A stretch of DNA of 50,315 nt from Propionibacteriaceae bacterium (GTDB lineage: Bacteria > Actinomycetota > Actinomycetes > Propionibacteriales > Propionibacteriaceae), in the NCBI GenBank assembly GCA_025965155.1, contig JAOPXN010000102.1, forward strand, positions 1 through 50,315, read 5' to 3'. Of the stretch, positions 15,794 through 24,160 are shown piece by piece (the first letter of the stretch is position 1; each line of letters starts with the position of its first letter). The notes under the pieces are model-generated. The model had not been told where the DNA came from and did not search any database. It saw nothing but the letters and a program-made list of their open reading frames with translations. Both the position numbers and the translations under genes were made by a program.

Positions 15794-18033
15794 CGTCGTC
15801 CTCTCCCAGCCAGCATGCCGGCTGCCTTCTCGATCTCATCCTCGCTCAGCAGTACGTGGTGCGCGGCCGTGCCCAGCGGGATGAACGAGTCCGAGCTCGC
15901 CACCCGCGCCATCGGACCGTCGAACCCGTTCTCCACCAGAGCGGCCAGCACACCTTCACCGACGCCGGCGCTGCGCCGGGTCTCGTCCACCACCAGCACC
16001 CGGCCGGTGGCCGCCGCTGCTTGGAGGATGTCGGCCACCGGCAGCGGGTTCAGCCAGCGCAGGTCCATCACCTCAGCCGTGATGCCCTGGGCGGCCAGCG
16101 TACGGCTGACCCGCAAGCTCATCCGGACCCCGTTCCCGAAGCTGATCATGGTGAGCTCGGCGGCGCTGTCGTGGTCCGGCCGATGGATCCGGGCGCGACC
16201 GATAGGCGCGTCGGTTCCATGATCAACAGTGAGCCAGCCGTTGTCGCCGCCTCGATGCAGGTCGCGGGTGTGGTAGAGCGCAATGGGTTCTAGGAAAACC
16301 GACACGGTGCCGTCGGTGATCGCGGCGGCCACACAGGTCCGCAGCATCGCTGCCGCGTCGTCCCCGCGCGACGGACAGGCAAGCACCAGACCAGGGATGT
16401 CGCGCAGCACTGCGACGGCGTTGTCGTTGTGGAAATGGCCGCCAAACCCCTTCTGGTACGCCAGTCCAGCCGTACGGACCACCATCGGGTTGGTGAAGGC
16501 GGCCTTCGAGAAGAACGACAGCGTCGCAGCCTCGCCCCGAAGTTGATCTTCGGCATTGTGCAGGTACGCCAGGTACTGGATCTCCGGCAACGGCACCAGG
16601 CCGGCCAACGCCGCGCCGAGCCCGAGGCCCAGGATCGACTGCTCGTCGAGCACGGTGTCGAATACCCGTGCGGCGCCGAACCGGCGGGCAAGCCCGCGGG
16701 TGACTCCGTAGACGCCGCCCTTGATGCCGACGTCCTCGCCGAACACGATCACCCGCGGATCGCCTTCGAGCAGGTCGGCGAGGGTGGCGTTGATGGACTC
16801 CGCCAGCGTGCGCGGCGTCACGCCGGGCAGTGGTGCCATGGTTGCGGCGCGACGGCTGACCAACGTCGGGCGGCGTGGGGAGAGCGGAGCCATCACCTCG
16901 GTCGCCGACCCTAGCTGCCGGGCGCCGGTCAACTCTGCCGCCTCAGCCTCCACCCGTGCCCGGGACGCGTCGTAGCGGGCCAGCACCTCCGCCGGTTCGA
17001 CCTCGCCGGTAGCCAACAGGGCCCGGGCCGTACCCAGCAGCGGGTCGCGGCCGTAGTCGGCCTCGATCTCGCGCCGCGTGCGGTAGCTGATCTCGGCGTC
17101 GCTGCCGGCGTGGCCCAGGAACCGTACCGTCCGCAGATGCAGGAACGCGGGTGTACGCCGGCTCCGTACCTGCTCGACGGCCGCCTGGATGGTTGACCAG
17201 GCGGCGACCGGGTCCGCTCCATCGGCCGCGTAGTAGGGCAGCCCCGGACGGGACCCGTACGCGGCCTGGATCCACCCTGCCGGGGTCGGCACTGAGATGC
17301 CCAGACCGTTGTCCTCGCAGACGAACAGCACCGGCGTCGGCAACCCGCGGTAGCTGCTGTAGACCGCGGTGTTGATGGCACCGGCGGCGGTGGAGTGGTT
17401 GGCCGAGGCATCGCCGAACGAGCAGACGACTACTGCATCACTGGGCCAGCCGGAGTCGAGCTTCAGGTGGCGCGCCCGGTGTAGGGCGATGGCCAGGCCG
17501 ACGGCGCGGGGGAGATGCGACGCGATCGTCGACGTCTGGGGGATCACGGCCAGCGCCGGATGACCGAACACCTTGTGCCGTCCACCGGCGATCGGCTCGT
17601 CGGCGAGACCCATCAGGCCCTGCAGCACATCCCGGAACGGGGTCGTACCCGCGACCTGGGCTGCCCGCGCGAGGTAGAACCCGCCGGAGCGGTAGTGCAG
17701 CAGCGCCGGGTCGGTGGGGCGCAGCGCCATCGCCACCAATGCGTTCGACTCGTGCCCGGCCGAGGCGATGGTGTAGAAAGCCAGCCCGCGCGCCTGCAGC
17801 TCCCGGGCCACCAGATCCAGCGCCCGGCTTCCGGCCTCCGCCTCGAACAGCCGCCACAGCTCCTCCGGCCCGAACCCCTGCCGCCCCGAGCCCTGCCACC
17901 CCAACGCCTGCTGCCCCGACCCCTCCCGCTCAGGCGTCAGGTCCGCGCCGGCACGCCGCGGAAACCGCGGAGGAGCTGACGCGTCGGCGGAAAGGGCGGC
18001 GCGGAAGGCGGTGTCTAGGGGATTCGCAGGCAC
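15790..18033 (-). CDS. 2-oxoacid dehydrogenase E1, alpha and beta subunits fused (candidate 2-oxoadipate dehydrogenase)
   Basis: Thiamine-diphosphate enzyme of 747 residues joining a branched-chain-type E1-alpha (about 70-390) to E1-beta (about 410-745). The alpha half has YHYRSGGFY-like LLHYRSGGFYLARA, the ThDP/Mg site CSFGDASANHSTAAGAINTA and FVCEDNGLGIS. The beta half has VIVFGEDVGIKGGVYGVTRG, FDTVLDEQSILGLGLGAALA and HFHNDNAVAVLRDIPG. GTG 18033 is chosen because it overlaps the pcd stop (TAGTG); a longer reading would run into pcd. Residues 12-34 are encoded by a 68-bp hairpin repeat found again at 23592-23659, followed by a duplicated Gly/Gln segment. No E2 or E3 is nearby. The operon suggests 2-oxoadipate as substrate; branched-chain 2-oxoacids are the alternative. 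Confidence 0.85.
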   Translation of the reverse strand: MPANPLDTAFRAALSADASAPPRFPRRAGADLTPEREGSGQQALGWQGSGRQGFGPEELWRLFEAEAGSRALDLVARELQARGLAFYTIASAGHESNALVAMALRPTDPALLHYRSGGFYLARAAQVAGTTPFRDVLQGLMGLADEPIAGGRHKVFGHPALAVIPQTSTIASHLPRAVGLAIALHRARHLKLDSGWPSDAVVVCSFGDASANHSTAAGAINTAVYSSYRGLPTPVLFVCEDNGLGISVPTPAGWIQAAYGSRPGLPYYAADGADPVAAWSTIQAAVEQVRSRRTPAFLHLRTVRFLGHAGSDAEISYRTRREIEADYGRDPLLGTARALLATGEVEPAEVLARYDASRARVEAEAAELTGARQLGSATEVMAPLSPRRPTLVSRRAATMAPLPGVTPRTLAESINATLADLLEGDPRVIVFGEDVGIKGGVYGVTRGLARRFGAARVFDTVLDEQSILGLGLGAALAGLVPLPEIQYLAYLHNAEDQLRGEAATLSFFSKAAFTNPMVVRTAGLAYQKGFGGHFHNDNAVAVLRDIPGLVLACPSRGDDAAAMLRTCVAAAITDGTVSVFLEPIALYHTRDLHRGGDNGWLTVDHGTDAPIGRARIHRPDHDSAAELTMISFGNGVRMSLRVSRTLAAQGITAEVMDLRWLNPLPVADILQAAAATGRVLVVDETRRSAGVGEGVLAALVENGFDGPMARVASSDSFIPLGTAAHHVLLSEDEIEKAAGMLAGRGRR
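17932..17999 (-). repeat. 68-bp dispersed hairpin repeat, copy A (within E1 coding sequence)
   Basis: Read on the - strand it is 64/68 identical to 23592-23659 read on the + strand. It has an outer stem CGTCAG (17981-17976) / CTGACG (17940-17935), an inner stem TCCGCG / CGCGGA (17971-17966 / 17947-17942) and an 18-base loop. It encodes residues 12-34 of the E1 protein without breaking the frame. Confidence 0.85.
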
Positions 18034-19589
18034 TAGCTTGGGTGGGGGAGGCGGAAGGTGGTGTCGGGGGTTAGCTCGGTGACGTCCATCTGGGCCTTCT
18101 GCAGCCGGCCCGAGTAGTCCCAGTTGACCGACTGCCACCGGGTGAACTGGTCCAGCACCCAGATGCCGGACTGGCGGGACCCGTTGCCGGACTTGCCGTT
18201 GCCGCCGAACGGGAGGTGCGCCTCAGCGCCCGAGGTGGAGTTGTTGATCGACACCATGCCGGCGCCGATCCGGTCCCGGAAGGTGAACGCCTCCTTCGGG
18301 TCGGTGGTGTAGATCGCCGACGACAACCCGTAGCCGGGCGCGTTCGCCAGGTCGATCGCCTGGTTGAGGGACGTGTAGCTGGTGACGCCGACGAGAGGGC
18401 CGAAGGTCTCCTGGTCGAACAGGTCGTCGCCGGGCTGCACGCCGTCCACAACGACCGGGTGGAAGAACAGACCACTGTCGGGGTCGCCGAGGAAACCGGC
18501 CCGCGGGTGCGCCGCGGTGATCCGACCCCGCTCGGTCAGCACGGTGTGGTGCGGCTGGATCCATTCCAGGTAGTCGATGTACCGGTCGGCGAACTTCTGA
18601 TCCAGCATCGGACCCATCAGCACAGCCTGGGTCGGGTCGCCCACCGGTGCCGCTCCCACGGCCGCGGTGAAGCGACGTAGAAACTCCTCATGCACCGACT
18701 CGTGCACGATCACCGTGCCCAAGGAGGTGCAGCGCTGGCCGCCAGTGCCGAAGCCGGAGAACAGCGCCCCCTCGACGGCAAGATCAAGATCGGCGCTGGG
18801 GGTGATCACCAGGGGGTTCTTGCCGCCGAGCTCCAGGCAGGCGGTCTGCAGATGGCGGCCGGTCAGCGCCCCGATCTCGCGGCCGACCGCGGTGGAACCG
18901 GTGAAGCCGACCTTGTCCACCAGACCGCCGGTCAAGGCCTGCTCAAGCCCGGCGAAGGTCGCGGCTCCGTCGGCGTGCACGATGTTGAAGACGCCGTCGG
19001 GCAGCCCTCCGCCGCGGACGAACAGCTGATGGAACGCAGCCGAGACGACTGCGGAGTACTCGGCCGGCTTCCAGACGACGGTGTTGCCGGCCAGCAGCGC
19101 CGGCACGATGTACCAGGAAGGGACGGCGACCGGGAAGTTGCCGGCGGTGATCACCGCCACCGTGCCGACCGGCTTGCGGAAGGTGAAGAGCTGCTTGTCC
19201 ACCATCTCGCTCGGCACGGTCTGCCCGTACAGCCGGCGGCCCTCGCCGAGGAAGAAGTCGCAGGTGTCGACGATCTCGCGGACCTCGCCGAGCGCCTCCG
19301 CGTACGGCTTGCCGATCTCGGCCGTCACCAGCCTGGCCAAAGCCTCGGCGTTGTCCTCAATCAGCCGGCCGATGTGGGCGATGGCACGGCCGCGCACCGG
19401 CGCCGGTACCGCCGCCCAGGCCGCTTGGGCCTTCGACGCGGACTCCGCGCCGTGGACGAAAGTCGTCGCGTCGCCGAACGACACCTCGCCGACAGTCTCA
19501 CTGAGCCGGGCCGGGTTGGTGCTGGCGACGGTACGGACGCCCGGAACCGAGGCGCCACTGATGATGGAGGTGATAAGGGTCGAGCTCAC
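18033..19589 (-). CDS. pcd: aldehyde dehydrogenase, probable L-piperideine-6-carboxylate / aminoadipate-semialdehyde dehydrogenase
   Basis: ALDH of 518 residues with ITAGNFPVAVPSWYIVPALL, FTGSTAVGREIG, the general-base motif CLELGGKNPLVITP and a nucleophile in FGTGGQRCTSLGTV. It directly follows the lysine 6-aminotransferase gene with a GTGA overlap, so it most likely oxidises piperideine-6-carboxylate (the cyclised product of that enzyme) to 2-aminoadipate, as pcd does beside lat in other actinomycetes. Its own stop overlaps the E1 start by one base (TAGTG). The function rests on operon context plus family resemblance. Confidence 0.87.
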   Translation of the reverse strand: MSSTLITSIISGASVPGVRTVASTNPARLSETVGEVSFGDATTFVHGAESASKAQAAWAAVPAPVRGRAIAHIGRLIEDNAEALARLVTAEIGKPYAEALGEVREIVDTCDFFLGEGRRLYGQTVPSEMVDKQLFTFRKPVGTVAVITAGNFPVAVPSWYIVPALLAGNTVVWKPAEYSAVVSAAFHQLFVRGGGLPDGVFNIVHADGAATFAGLEQALTGGLVDKVGFTGSTAVGREIGALTGRHLQTACLELGGKNPLVITPSADLDLAVEGALFSGFGTGGQRCTSLGTVIVHESVHEEFLRRFTAAVGAAPVGDPTQAVLMGPMLDQKFADRYIDYLEWIQPHHTVLTERGRITAAHPRAGFLGDPDSGLFFHPVVVDGVQPGDDLFDQETFGPLVGVTSYTSLNQAIDLANAPGYGLSSAIYTTDPKEAFTFRDRIGAGMVSINNSTSGAEAHLPFGGNGKSGNGSRQSGIWVLDQFTRWQSVNWDYSGRLQKAQMDVTELTPDTTFRLPHPS

Positions 19590-20941
19590 TGGACAGGCTC
19601 CTTGCCGAGGACGATACGGGCAACGCTGCGGCCGAGCGCGGACACAGCCTCGTCGATCTCATCCTGGCTCACCGACAGAGCCGGACGGAAGCGTAAGGAG
19701 CGTTCCCCGCAGGGCAGTGCGAGCACGCTCTCGACGTCCCGCAGGTCTGCCAACGCCGCGTCGCGCAAAGTGCCGGACGGCAGATCGACCGCCACCATCA
19801 GGCCCCGGCCGCGTACGTTGCTCAGCCAGCCGTGGGAGCCGGCGGCCACCGACTCCAGGCCTGCCACAAAGTACGCCCCCTTCGTGCCCGCGGCCTCGAT
19901 CAGCCCTTCGGCTTCGATGATCTCCAGGATGCGCCGGGACCGGACCATGTCCACCAGCCCGCCACCCCAGGTGGAGTTGATCCGGCCGGACACCGCGAAC
20001 ACGTTGTCGGTGACCTCGTCGACCCGCCCGCCGGCCATCACACCGCCGAGTTGGACCTTCTTGGCGAAGGCGACCAGGTCCGGGGTGACTCCGAGCTGCT
20101 GGTAGGCCCACGGCGATCCGGTGGTGCCGGCACCGGTCTGTACCTCGTCGAAGATGAACAGAGCGTCATGATCATGAACCAGCGCGATCATCCGCTGGAA
20201 GAACTCCGCCCGCAGATGGTTGTCGCCACCTTCGCCCTGGATCGGTTCGGCGATGAAGGCGGCAATGTCGTCGGGATAGTCGGCGAAGGCCTTTGCTGCT
20301 TGAGAAAGTGCCTGTTCCTCGGCTGCCAGCAGGGCGTCCAGATGATCACCGATGGGGAACGTGATCACCGGTGTGTCAATGCGTGGCCAGTCGAACTTCG
20401 GGAACCGGTCGGTCTTGTTGGGCTCGGTGTTGGTCAGCGACAGGGTGTAGCCGCTCCGGCCGTGGAAGGCGTGGGTGAGGTGCATGACCTTGGTCCCGAG
20501 CGACCGGTCCCGGCCGTGCCGCTCGTTGTGCCGGCTCTTCCAGTCGAACGCGATCTTGAGCGCGTTCTCGACCGCCAGGGCGCCGCCCTCGACGAAGAAC
20601 AGGTGCGGCAGCGCAGGGTCTCCCAGCACCCGGACAAAGGTCTCGACGAACTCGGCGTAGGCGGTGCTGTACATGTCCGGGTTGGCCGGCTTGTTCACCG
20701 CGGCTTCCGCCAGCTCGGACATGAAGGTGGGGTCGTCGACGATGCCGGCAGGGTTCAGGCCCAGCGGAGCGGACGCGAAGAAGGTGTACATGTCCAGGTA
20801 CCGGTGTCCGGTCCGGGCATCGACAATCCGGCTGCCCCGGCTCCGTTTCAAATCAAGGACCAGGGCATAGCCGTCGGTCAACAGATGCCGCGCCAGCACC
20901 GCATGGACCTCGGACGGATCGACATGCGCGTGCTCGGCCAC
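19586..20941 (-). CDS. lat: L-lysine 6-aminotransferase
   Basis: PLP-dependent class III aminotransferase of 451 residues (M. tuberculosis Lat is 449). It moves the epsilon-amino group of lysine to 2-oxoglutarate, giving allysine/piperideine-6-carboxylate. Recognisable Lat features are LDMYTFFASAPLGLNPAGI, FFVEGGALAVENALKIAFDW, FIAEPIQGEGGDNHLRAEFF, FIFDEVQTGAGTTG and the PLP-lysine region AFAKKVQLGGVMAG (K294/K295). GTG 20941 has GAGGAG 6 bases upstream. It is the first gene of the lat-pcd-E1-gcdH operon, with an imperfect palindrome in the promoter region just upstream. No lrpA regulator, its neighbour in mycobacteria, is seen here. Confidence 0.94.
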   Translation of the reverse strand: MAEHAHVDPSEVHAVLARHLLTDGYALVLDLKRSRGSRIVDARTGHRYLDMYTFFASAPLGLNPAGIVDDPTFMSELAEAAVNKPANPDMYSTAYAEFVETFVRVLGDPALPHLFFVEGGALAVENALKIAFDWKSRHNERHGRDRSLGTKVMHLTHAFHGRSGYTLSLTNTEPNKTDRFPKFDWPRIDTPVITFPIGDHLDALLAAEEQALSQAAKAFADYPDDIAAFIAEPIQGEGGDNHLRAEFFQRMIALVHDHDALFIFDEVQTGAGTTGSPWAYQQLGVTPDLVAFAKKVQLGGVMAGGRVDEVTDNVFAVSGRINSTWGGGLVDMVRSRRILEIIEAEGLIEAAGTKGAYFVAGLESVAAGSHGWLSNVRGRGLMVAVDLPSGTLRDAALADLRDVESVLALPCGERSLRFRPALSVSQDEIDEAVSALGRSVARIVLGKEPVQ

Positions 20942-21009
20942 AACTAGCTCCTCAAGTCAGGAGCGGCAGTGTCCTCGCTGCAGACCGATCCGCTCGTCTG
21001 CCGAAGATA

Positions 21010-21037
21010 TTAGCGCAGCATTGCGACGATGCGATAA
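21010..21037. promoter_or_regulatory. 28-bp imperfect palindrome upstream of lat, candidate operator
   Basis: Ten of 14 arm positions pair (TTA-k-CGCA and mirror image). On the - strand a TTGACA (21050-21045) lies just upstream and a TAATAT (21013-21008) overlaps its downstream end, so a protein bound here could control lat. Lrp/AsnC regulation of lat is known in mycobacteria. Which regulator acts here is unknown. Confidence 0.45.
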
Positions 21038-21073
21038 GAACCCATGTCAACCAGGCTCAATGCCATCACATCT

Positions 21074-22750
21074 TCAGCCGAGGGCCAGAGTCGCCGCCAT
21101 CTCGGCTCGGACCTGGCCGAGCGTCGCCCGGGCCCGGCCCCGTGCCGCCGCCAGGTCCACGGCCGGCTCGGGAGGCACGCGAGCCTCCAGGTAGCACTTG
21201 AGCTTCGGCTCGGTGCCGGACGGCCGGACCACGACCGAGACGGTCTGGCCGACCAGCCGGACGGCGTCAGTGGGAGGCAGCGTCTCCGAGCCTGCCGCGA
21301 GGTCGAACACCTCGACCGGTTCACCCGCCAGCTCGCCGGGTGGCCGGGCTCTCAGCCGCGCCATCGCCGCACCGATAATGCTCAGGTCCTCGACCCGGAA
21401 CGAGAGCTGGTCGGTCTGGTAGACGCCGTAGCTGCGGGCGATCTCGTCGAGCCTGTCGGCCAGGGTCAGCCCGCGGGCCTTCAGCTCTGCGGCCAGCGCC
21501 AGCACCCGGATCAGGGCGGAGATCCCATCCTTGTCCGGAACCGCCGCTGGGTCGACGCAGAACCCGATGGCCTCCTCGTAGCCGTACGCCAGTCCGGGTA
21601 CCCGACCGATCCACTTGAAACCGGTCAGGGTGTAGCGAAACGGCTGCCCGTACGCCGCCGCCACGGTCTCCAGCAACGAGCTGGAGACGATCGAGCAGGC
21701 GTAGGTGCCGCAAACGCCGCGGCGCAGCGCGTCGTCGCCCAGCAGCACGCCGAGCTCGTCGCCGCTGAGCATCCGCCATTTCCCGGCGATCGGTACCGCG
21801 GCTGCACACCGGTCCGCGTCCGGATCGTTGGCCAGCACCAGGTCGGCGCCCAAGGCCCTGGCCTTGGTCACCGCCAGGTCGACTGCCCCCGGCTCTTCGG
21901 GGTTGGGGAAGGCCACCGTCGGAAAGTCCGGATCCGGTCGGGCCTGCTCGGCCACGACGCTCGGCTGCTCGAACCCGGTCCGGGCCACTGCGTCGGCGAC
22001 CACATCGGCACCCACTCCGTGCATCGGGGTGTAGACCCAGGAGAGGTCGCGTGGAGCGTCGGCCGGGACCAGAGTCGCGATCCGGTCCAGGTAAGCCTGC
22101 ACCAGCTCCTCGCCGAGCACCTTGTACGAATCGGAGCGGGGCACCTCCGTCAGTGGCTTCCGGGCCACCGCGTCGATCCTGGCGGCGATCTCGGCGTCGG
22201 CCGGCGGCACGATCTGGGAACCGTCGCCGAGATAGACCTTGTATCCGTTGTCCCGCGGCGGGTTGTGCGATGCGGTGACCACGACTCCCGCCACACAGCC
22301 GAAGTGGCGGATTCCGAAGGCGACCACCGGAGTCGGGGTCGGCCCAGCGGTCCGCAGTGCCCGGAAGCCCGCTGCAGCCAGGATCTCGGCCGTGTCGGCG
22401 GCGAAGACGTCCGACTTGTGCCGGGCGTCGTAGCCGACCAGCACGGTGCCGCCTTCCAGTCCCTGGTCCCGCAGGTACGCCGCCAGCCCGGCCGCCGCCT
22501 GGCCCACCAGCACCCGGTTCATCCGGTTCGGTCCCGGCCCCAGCGGGCCGCGCAGGCCCGCGGTGCCGAAGGCGAGCCGACCGGTGAAGGCGTCCTGCAG
22601 CTCGGCCATCGCAGCGGCGTCACCGCCGGCAGCCGCGGCCGTCAGGCCGTCCAGCTCCGCCACGGTGTCCGGGTCCGGGTCCTGGGCGCGCCAGGCCGCG
22701 ATCTGCTGCTGCAGCGCGGCCGCGAGCCCGGGCTCGGTCAGTCCGCTCAC
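21074..22750 (-). CDS. pmmB: phosphohexomutase/phosphopentomutase (PmmB-like)
   Basis: Alpha-D-phosphohexomutase family protein of 558 residues. It has FGTAGLRGPLG, the phosphoserine loop VVTASHNPPRDNGYK, the metal site LANDPDADRC, the sugar-specificity loop GYEEAIGF and the phosphate-binding RPSGTEPKLKCYLE. It interconverts 1- and 6-phosphates of hexoses, or 1- and 5-phosphates of pentoses. Placement directly after purine nucleoside phosphorylase (GTGA overlap), as in M. tuberculosis deoD-pmmB, suggests it may act on the (deoxy)ribose-1-phosphate released by that enzyme. Substrate choice is inference. Confidence 0.9.
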   Translation of the reverse strand: MSGLTEPGLAAALQQQIAAWRAQDPDPDTVAELDGLTAAAAGGDAAAMAELQDAFTGRLAFGTAGLRGPLGPGPNRMNRVLVGQAAAGLAAYLRDQGLEGGTVLVGYDARHKSDVFAADTAEILAAAGFRALRTAGPTPTPVVAFGIRHFGCVAGVVVTASHNPPRDNGYKVYLGDGSQIVPPADAEIAARIDAVARKPLTEVPRSDSYKVLGEELVQAYLDRIATLVPADAPRDLSWVYTPMHGVGADVVADAVARTGFEQPSVVAEQARPDPDFPTVAFPNPEEPGAVDLAVTKARALGADLVLANDPDADRCAAAVPIAGKWRMLSGDELGVLLGDDALRRGVCGTYACSIVSSSLLETVAAAYGQPFRYTLTGFKWIGRVPGLAYGYEEAIGFCVDPAAVPDKDGISALIRVLALAAELKARGLTLADRLDEIARSYGVYQTDQLSFRVEDLSIIGAAMARLRARPPGELAGEPVEVFDLAAGSETLPPTDAVRLVGQTVSVVVRPSGTEPKLKCYLEARVPPEPAVDLAAARGRARATLGQVRAEMAATLALG

Positions 22751-23610
22751 AAGACGCCGGCCAGTCCGGTCAGCAGCGCGCGCAGGGTGGGCGCGGCCTG
22801 CTGGCCCGCCTCGATCACCTCGCTGTGGTGCAGCGGCGTCGGCGAGATGCCGGCGGCGAGGTTGGTGACCAGCGAGATGCCGAGCACCTCCAAGCCGGCC
22901 TCGCGCGCGGCGATCGCCTCCAATGCGGTGGACATCCCGACCAGGTCACCGCCGAGGATGCCGGCCATCCGTACCTCGGCCGGTGTCTCGTACTGCGGCC
23001 CGCGGAACTGGACATAGACCCCCTCCGGCAGCGTCGGGTCGACGGTGTGGGCCAATGCCCGAAGCCGGGAGGAGTAGAGGTCGGTCAGGTCGATGAAGGT
23101 GGGGCCGTGCAGCGGACTGGCCCCGGTCAGGTTGATGTGGTCGCTGATCAGCACCGGAGTGCCGGGCCGCCAGTTCAGCTGCAGGCCGCCGCAACCGTTG
23201 GTCAGCACCAGGACCGACGCACCCGCCGCGGCAGCGGTACGGACGCCGTGGACAACCGCGTCGACTCCGCGCTCCTCGTAGTAGTGCGTCCGACCGGTGA
23301 ACACGGCCGCTGTCTTGCCGGCCGGGGTCCGGACCACCCGCAGAGCTCCTCCATGACCAGCCACCACCGGCTGGGAGAAGCCGGGGAGCTCGCTGAGCAG
23401 GCACTGCCCGATCGGCTCGCCGAGGTCCTCGGCAGCCGCCGACCAACCCGAGCCGAGCACGAAGGCGACATCAATCTGGTCTATCTCGAACCGGCTCTTC
23501 AGGGCAGCGCCGGCCTCGGCCGCCAAGGTCAACGCGTCAGACGTGGGAAGCGAAAGCACAATCGGCACTATAGGGCTCGGCTTCTCCTCACCCGCCCTTT
23601 CCGCCGACAC
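22747..23610 (-). CDS. deoD: purine nucleoside phosphorylase
   Basis: Trimeric-type purine nucleoside phosphorylase of 287 residues, cleaving purine (deoxy)nucleosides with phosphate. It has VLGSGWSAAAE, the phosphate-site GRTHYYE, LTNGCGGLQLNW, GPQYETPAEVRM and VGMSTALEAIAAREAG. GTG 23610 is chosen because GGAGGAG lies 5 bases upstream. Both lie within a 68-bp hairpin repeat, so the translation start is supplied by the repeat and may be partly hidden in its stem. A longer reading from 23667 lacks a ribosome site. It feeds pmmB and deoC on the same strand. Confidence 0.92.
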   Translation of the reverse strand: MSAERAGEEKPSPIVPIVLSLPTSDALTLAAEAGAALKSRFEIDQIDVAFVLGSGWSAAAEDLGEPIGQCLLSELPGFSQPVVAGHGGALRVVRTPAGKTAAVFTGRTHYYEERGVDAVVHGVRTAAAAGASVLVLTNGCGGLQLNWRPGTPVLISDHINLTGASPLHGPTFIDLTDLYSSRLRALAHTVDPTLPEGVYVQFRGPQYETPAEVRMAGILGGDLVGMSTALEAIAAREAGLEVLGISLVTNLAAGISPTPLHHSEVIEAGQQAAPTLRALLTGLAGVL

Positions 23611-23659
23611 GTCAGCTCCTCCGCGGTTCCTGCGGCGTGGCGGCGCGGACCTGACGCCT
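23592..23659 (+). repeat. 68-bp dispersed hairpin repeat, copy B (over the deoD start)
   Basis: Inverted relative to copy A (17932-17999), with differences at 23609, 23629, 23631 and 23640. The last three fall in the hairpin loop (23626-23643) and the stems are intact (23610-23615/23651-23656 and 23620-23625/23644-23649). The change at 23609 turns a GCG into the deoD GTG start codon. Confidence 0.85.
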
Positions 23660-23679
23660 CGGAACAACCGGCCGGCCGG

Positions 23680-24120
23680 CTACCAGCCGCTGGCGCAGTC
23701 CCGGGAACGCAGCTCCTTGACATAGTCATCCGGCGCGCCCGCTGCCTCGGCCGCGTCCGCGAGCAGCCCCAGAGTGCGGGCGCTGGGCCGGCCGCCCTCG
23801 AAGTCGTTCAGCACGTAGACCCAGGCGGACGGCTGCCCCTCCAGGGTGGCGACCCGCAGCCGGATCTTCTGGTACAGGCCGGAGCCGGCGCTCTCCCACT
23901 GGTCCAGCGACTGCTCGTCGCCGTCGGTGACGTCGTACAGGGCCACGAAGACCTGCGAGTCGGCGTCCTCCACCAGTGTTGGCAGCGCGCCGTCCCAGCC
24001 CTCTCCGCCGAAGGTGATGCGCCAACCGATCAGCCAGCCAGTGTCGCGTAGTGGTGAGTGCGGGCAACGCCGGATCATCTGTTGTGGGTCCAGGTTGCTT
24101 CCGTAAGCGGCATACAGCAC
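23680..24120 (-). CDS. gamma-glutamylcyclotransferase-fold protein
   Basis: A 146-residue protein with the AIG2/GGCT-fold signature YAAYGSNLDPQQM at the extreme N-terminus and GDEQSLDQWESAGSG in the middle. These proteins release 5-oxoproline from gamma-glutamyl compounds, or have unknown function. M. tuberculosis Rv3304 sits in the same place next to lpdA. 5-Oxoproline made here could feed the pxpABC genes 5-7 kb away, which is speculation. The start is a GTG at 24120 with no clear ribosome site. It is divergent from lpdA with about 40 bases between them. Confidence 0.78.
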   Translation of the reverse strand: MLYAAYGSNLDPQQMIRRCPHSPLRDTGWLIGWRITFGGEGWDGALPTLVEDADSQVFVALYDVTDGDEQSLDQWESAGSGLYQKIRLRVATLEGQPSAWVYVLNDFEGGRPSARTLGLLADAAEAAGAPDDYVKELRSRDCASGW

Positions 24121-24160
24121 ACAAGGAGGCTACCGGCTGGTACGTGGAAGAATGCGGCAC

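Noticed and set aside
21044-23017. 657-residue open frame on the + strand opposite pmmB and deoD
   Set aside because: The opposite strand encodes conserved catalytic motifs of both enzymes. The + translation has no recognisable domain.
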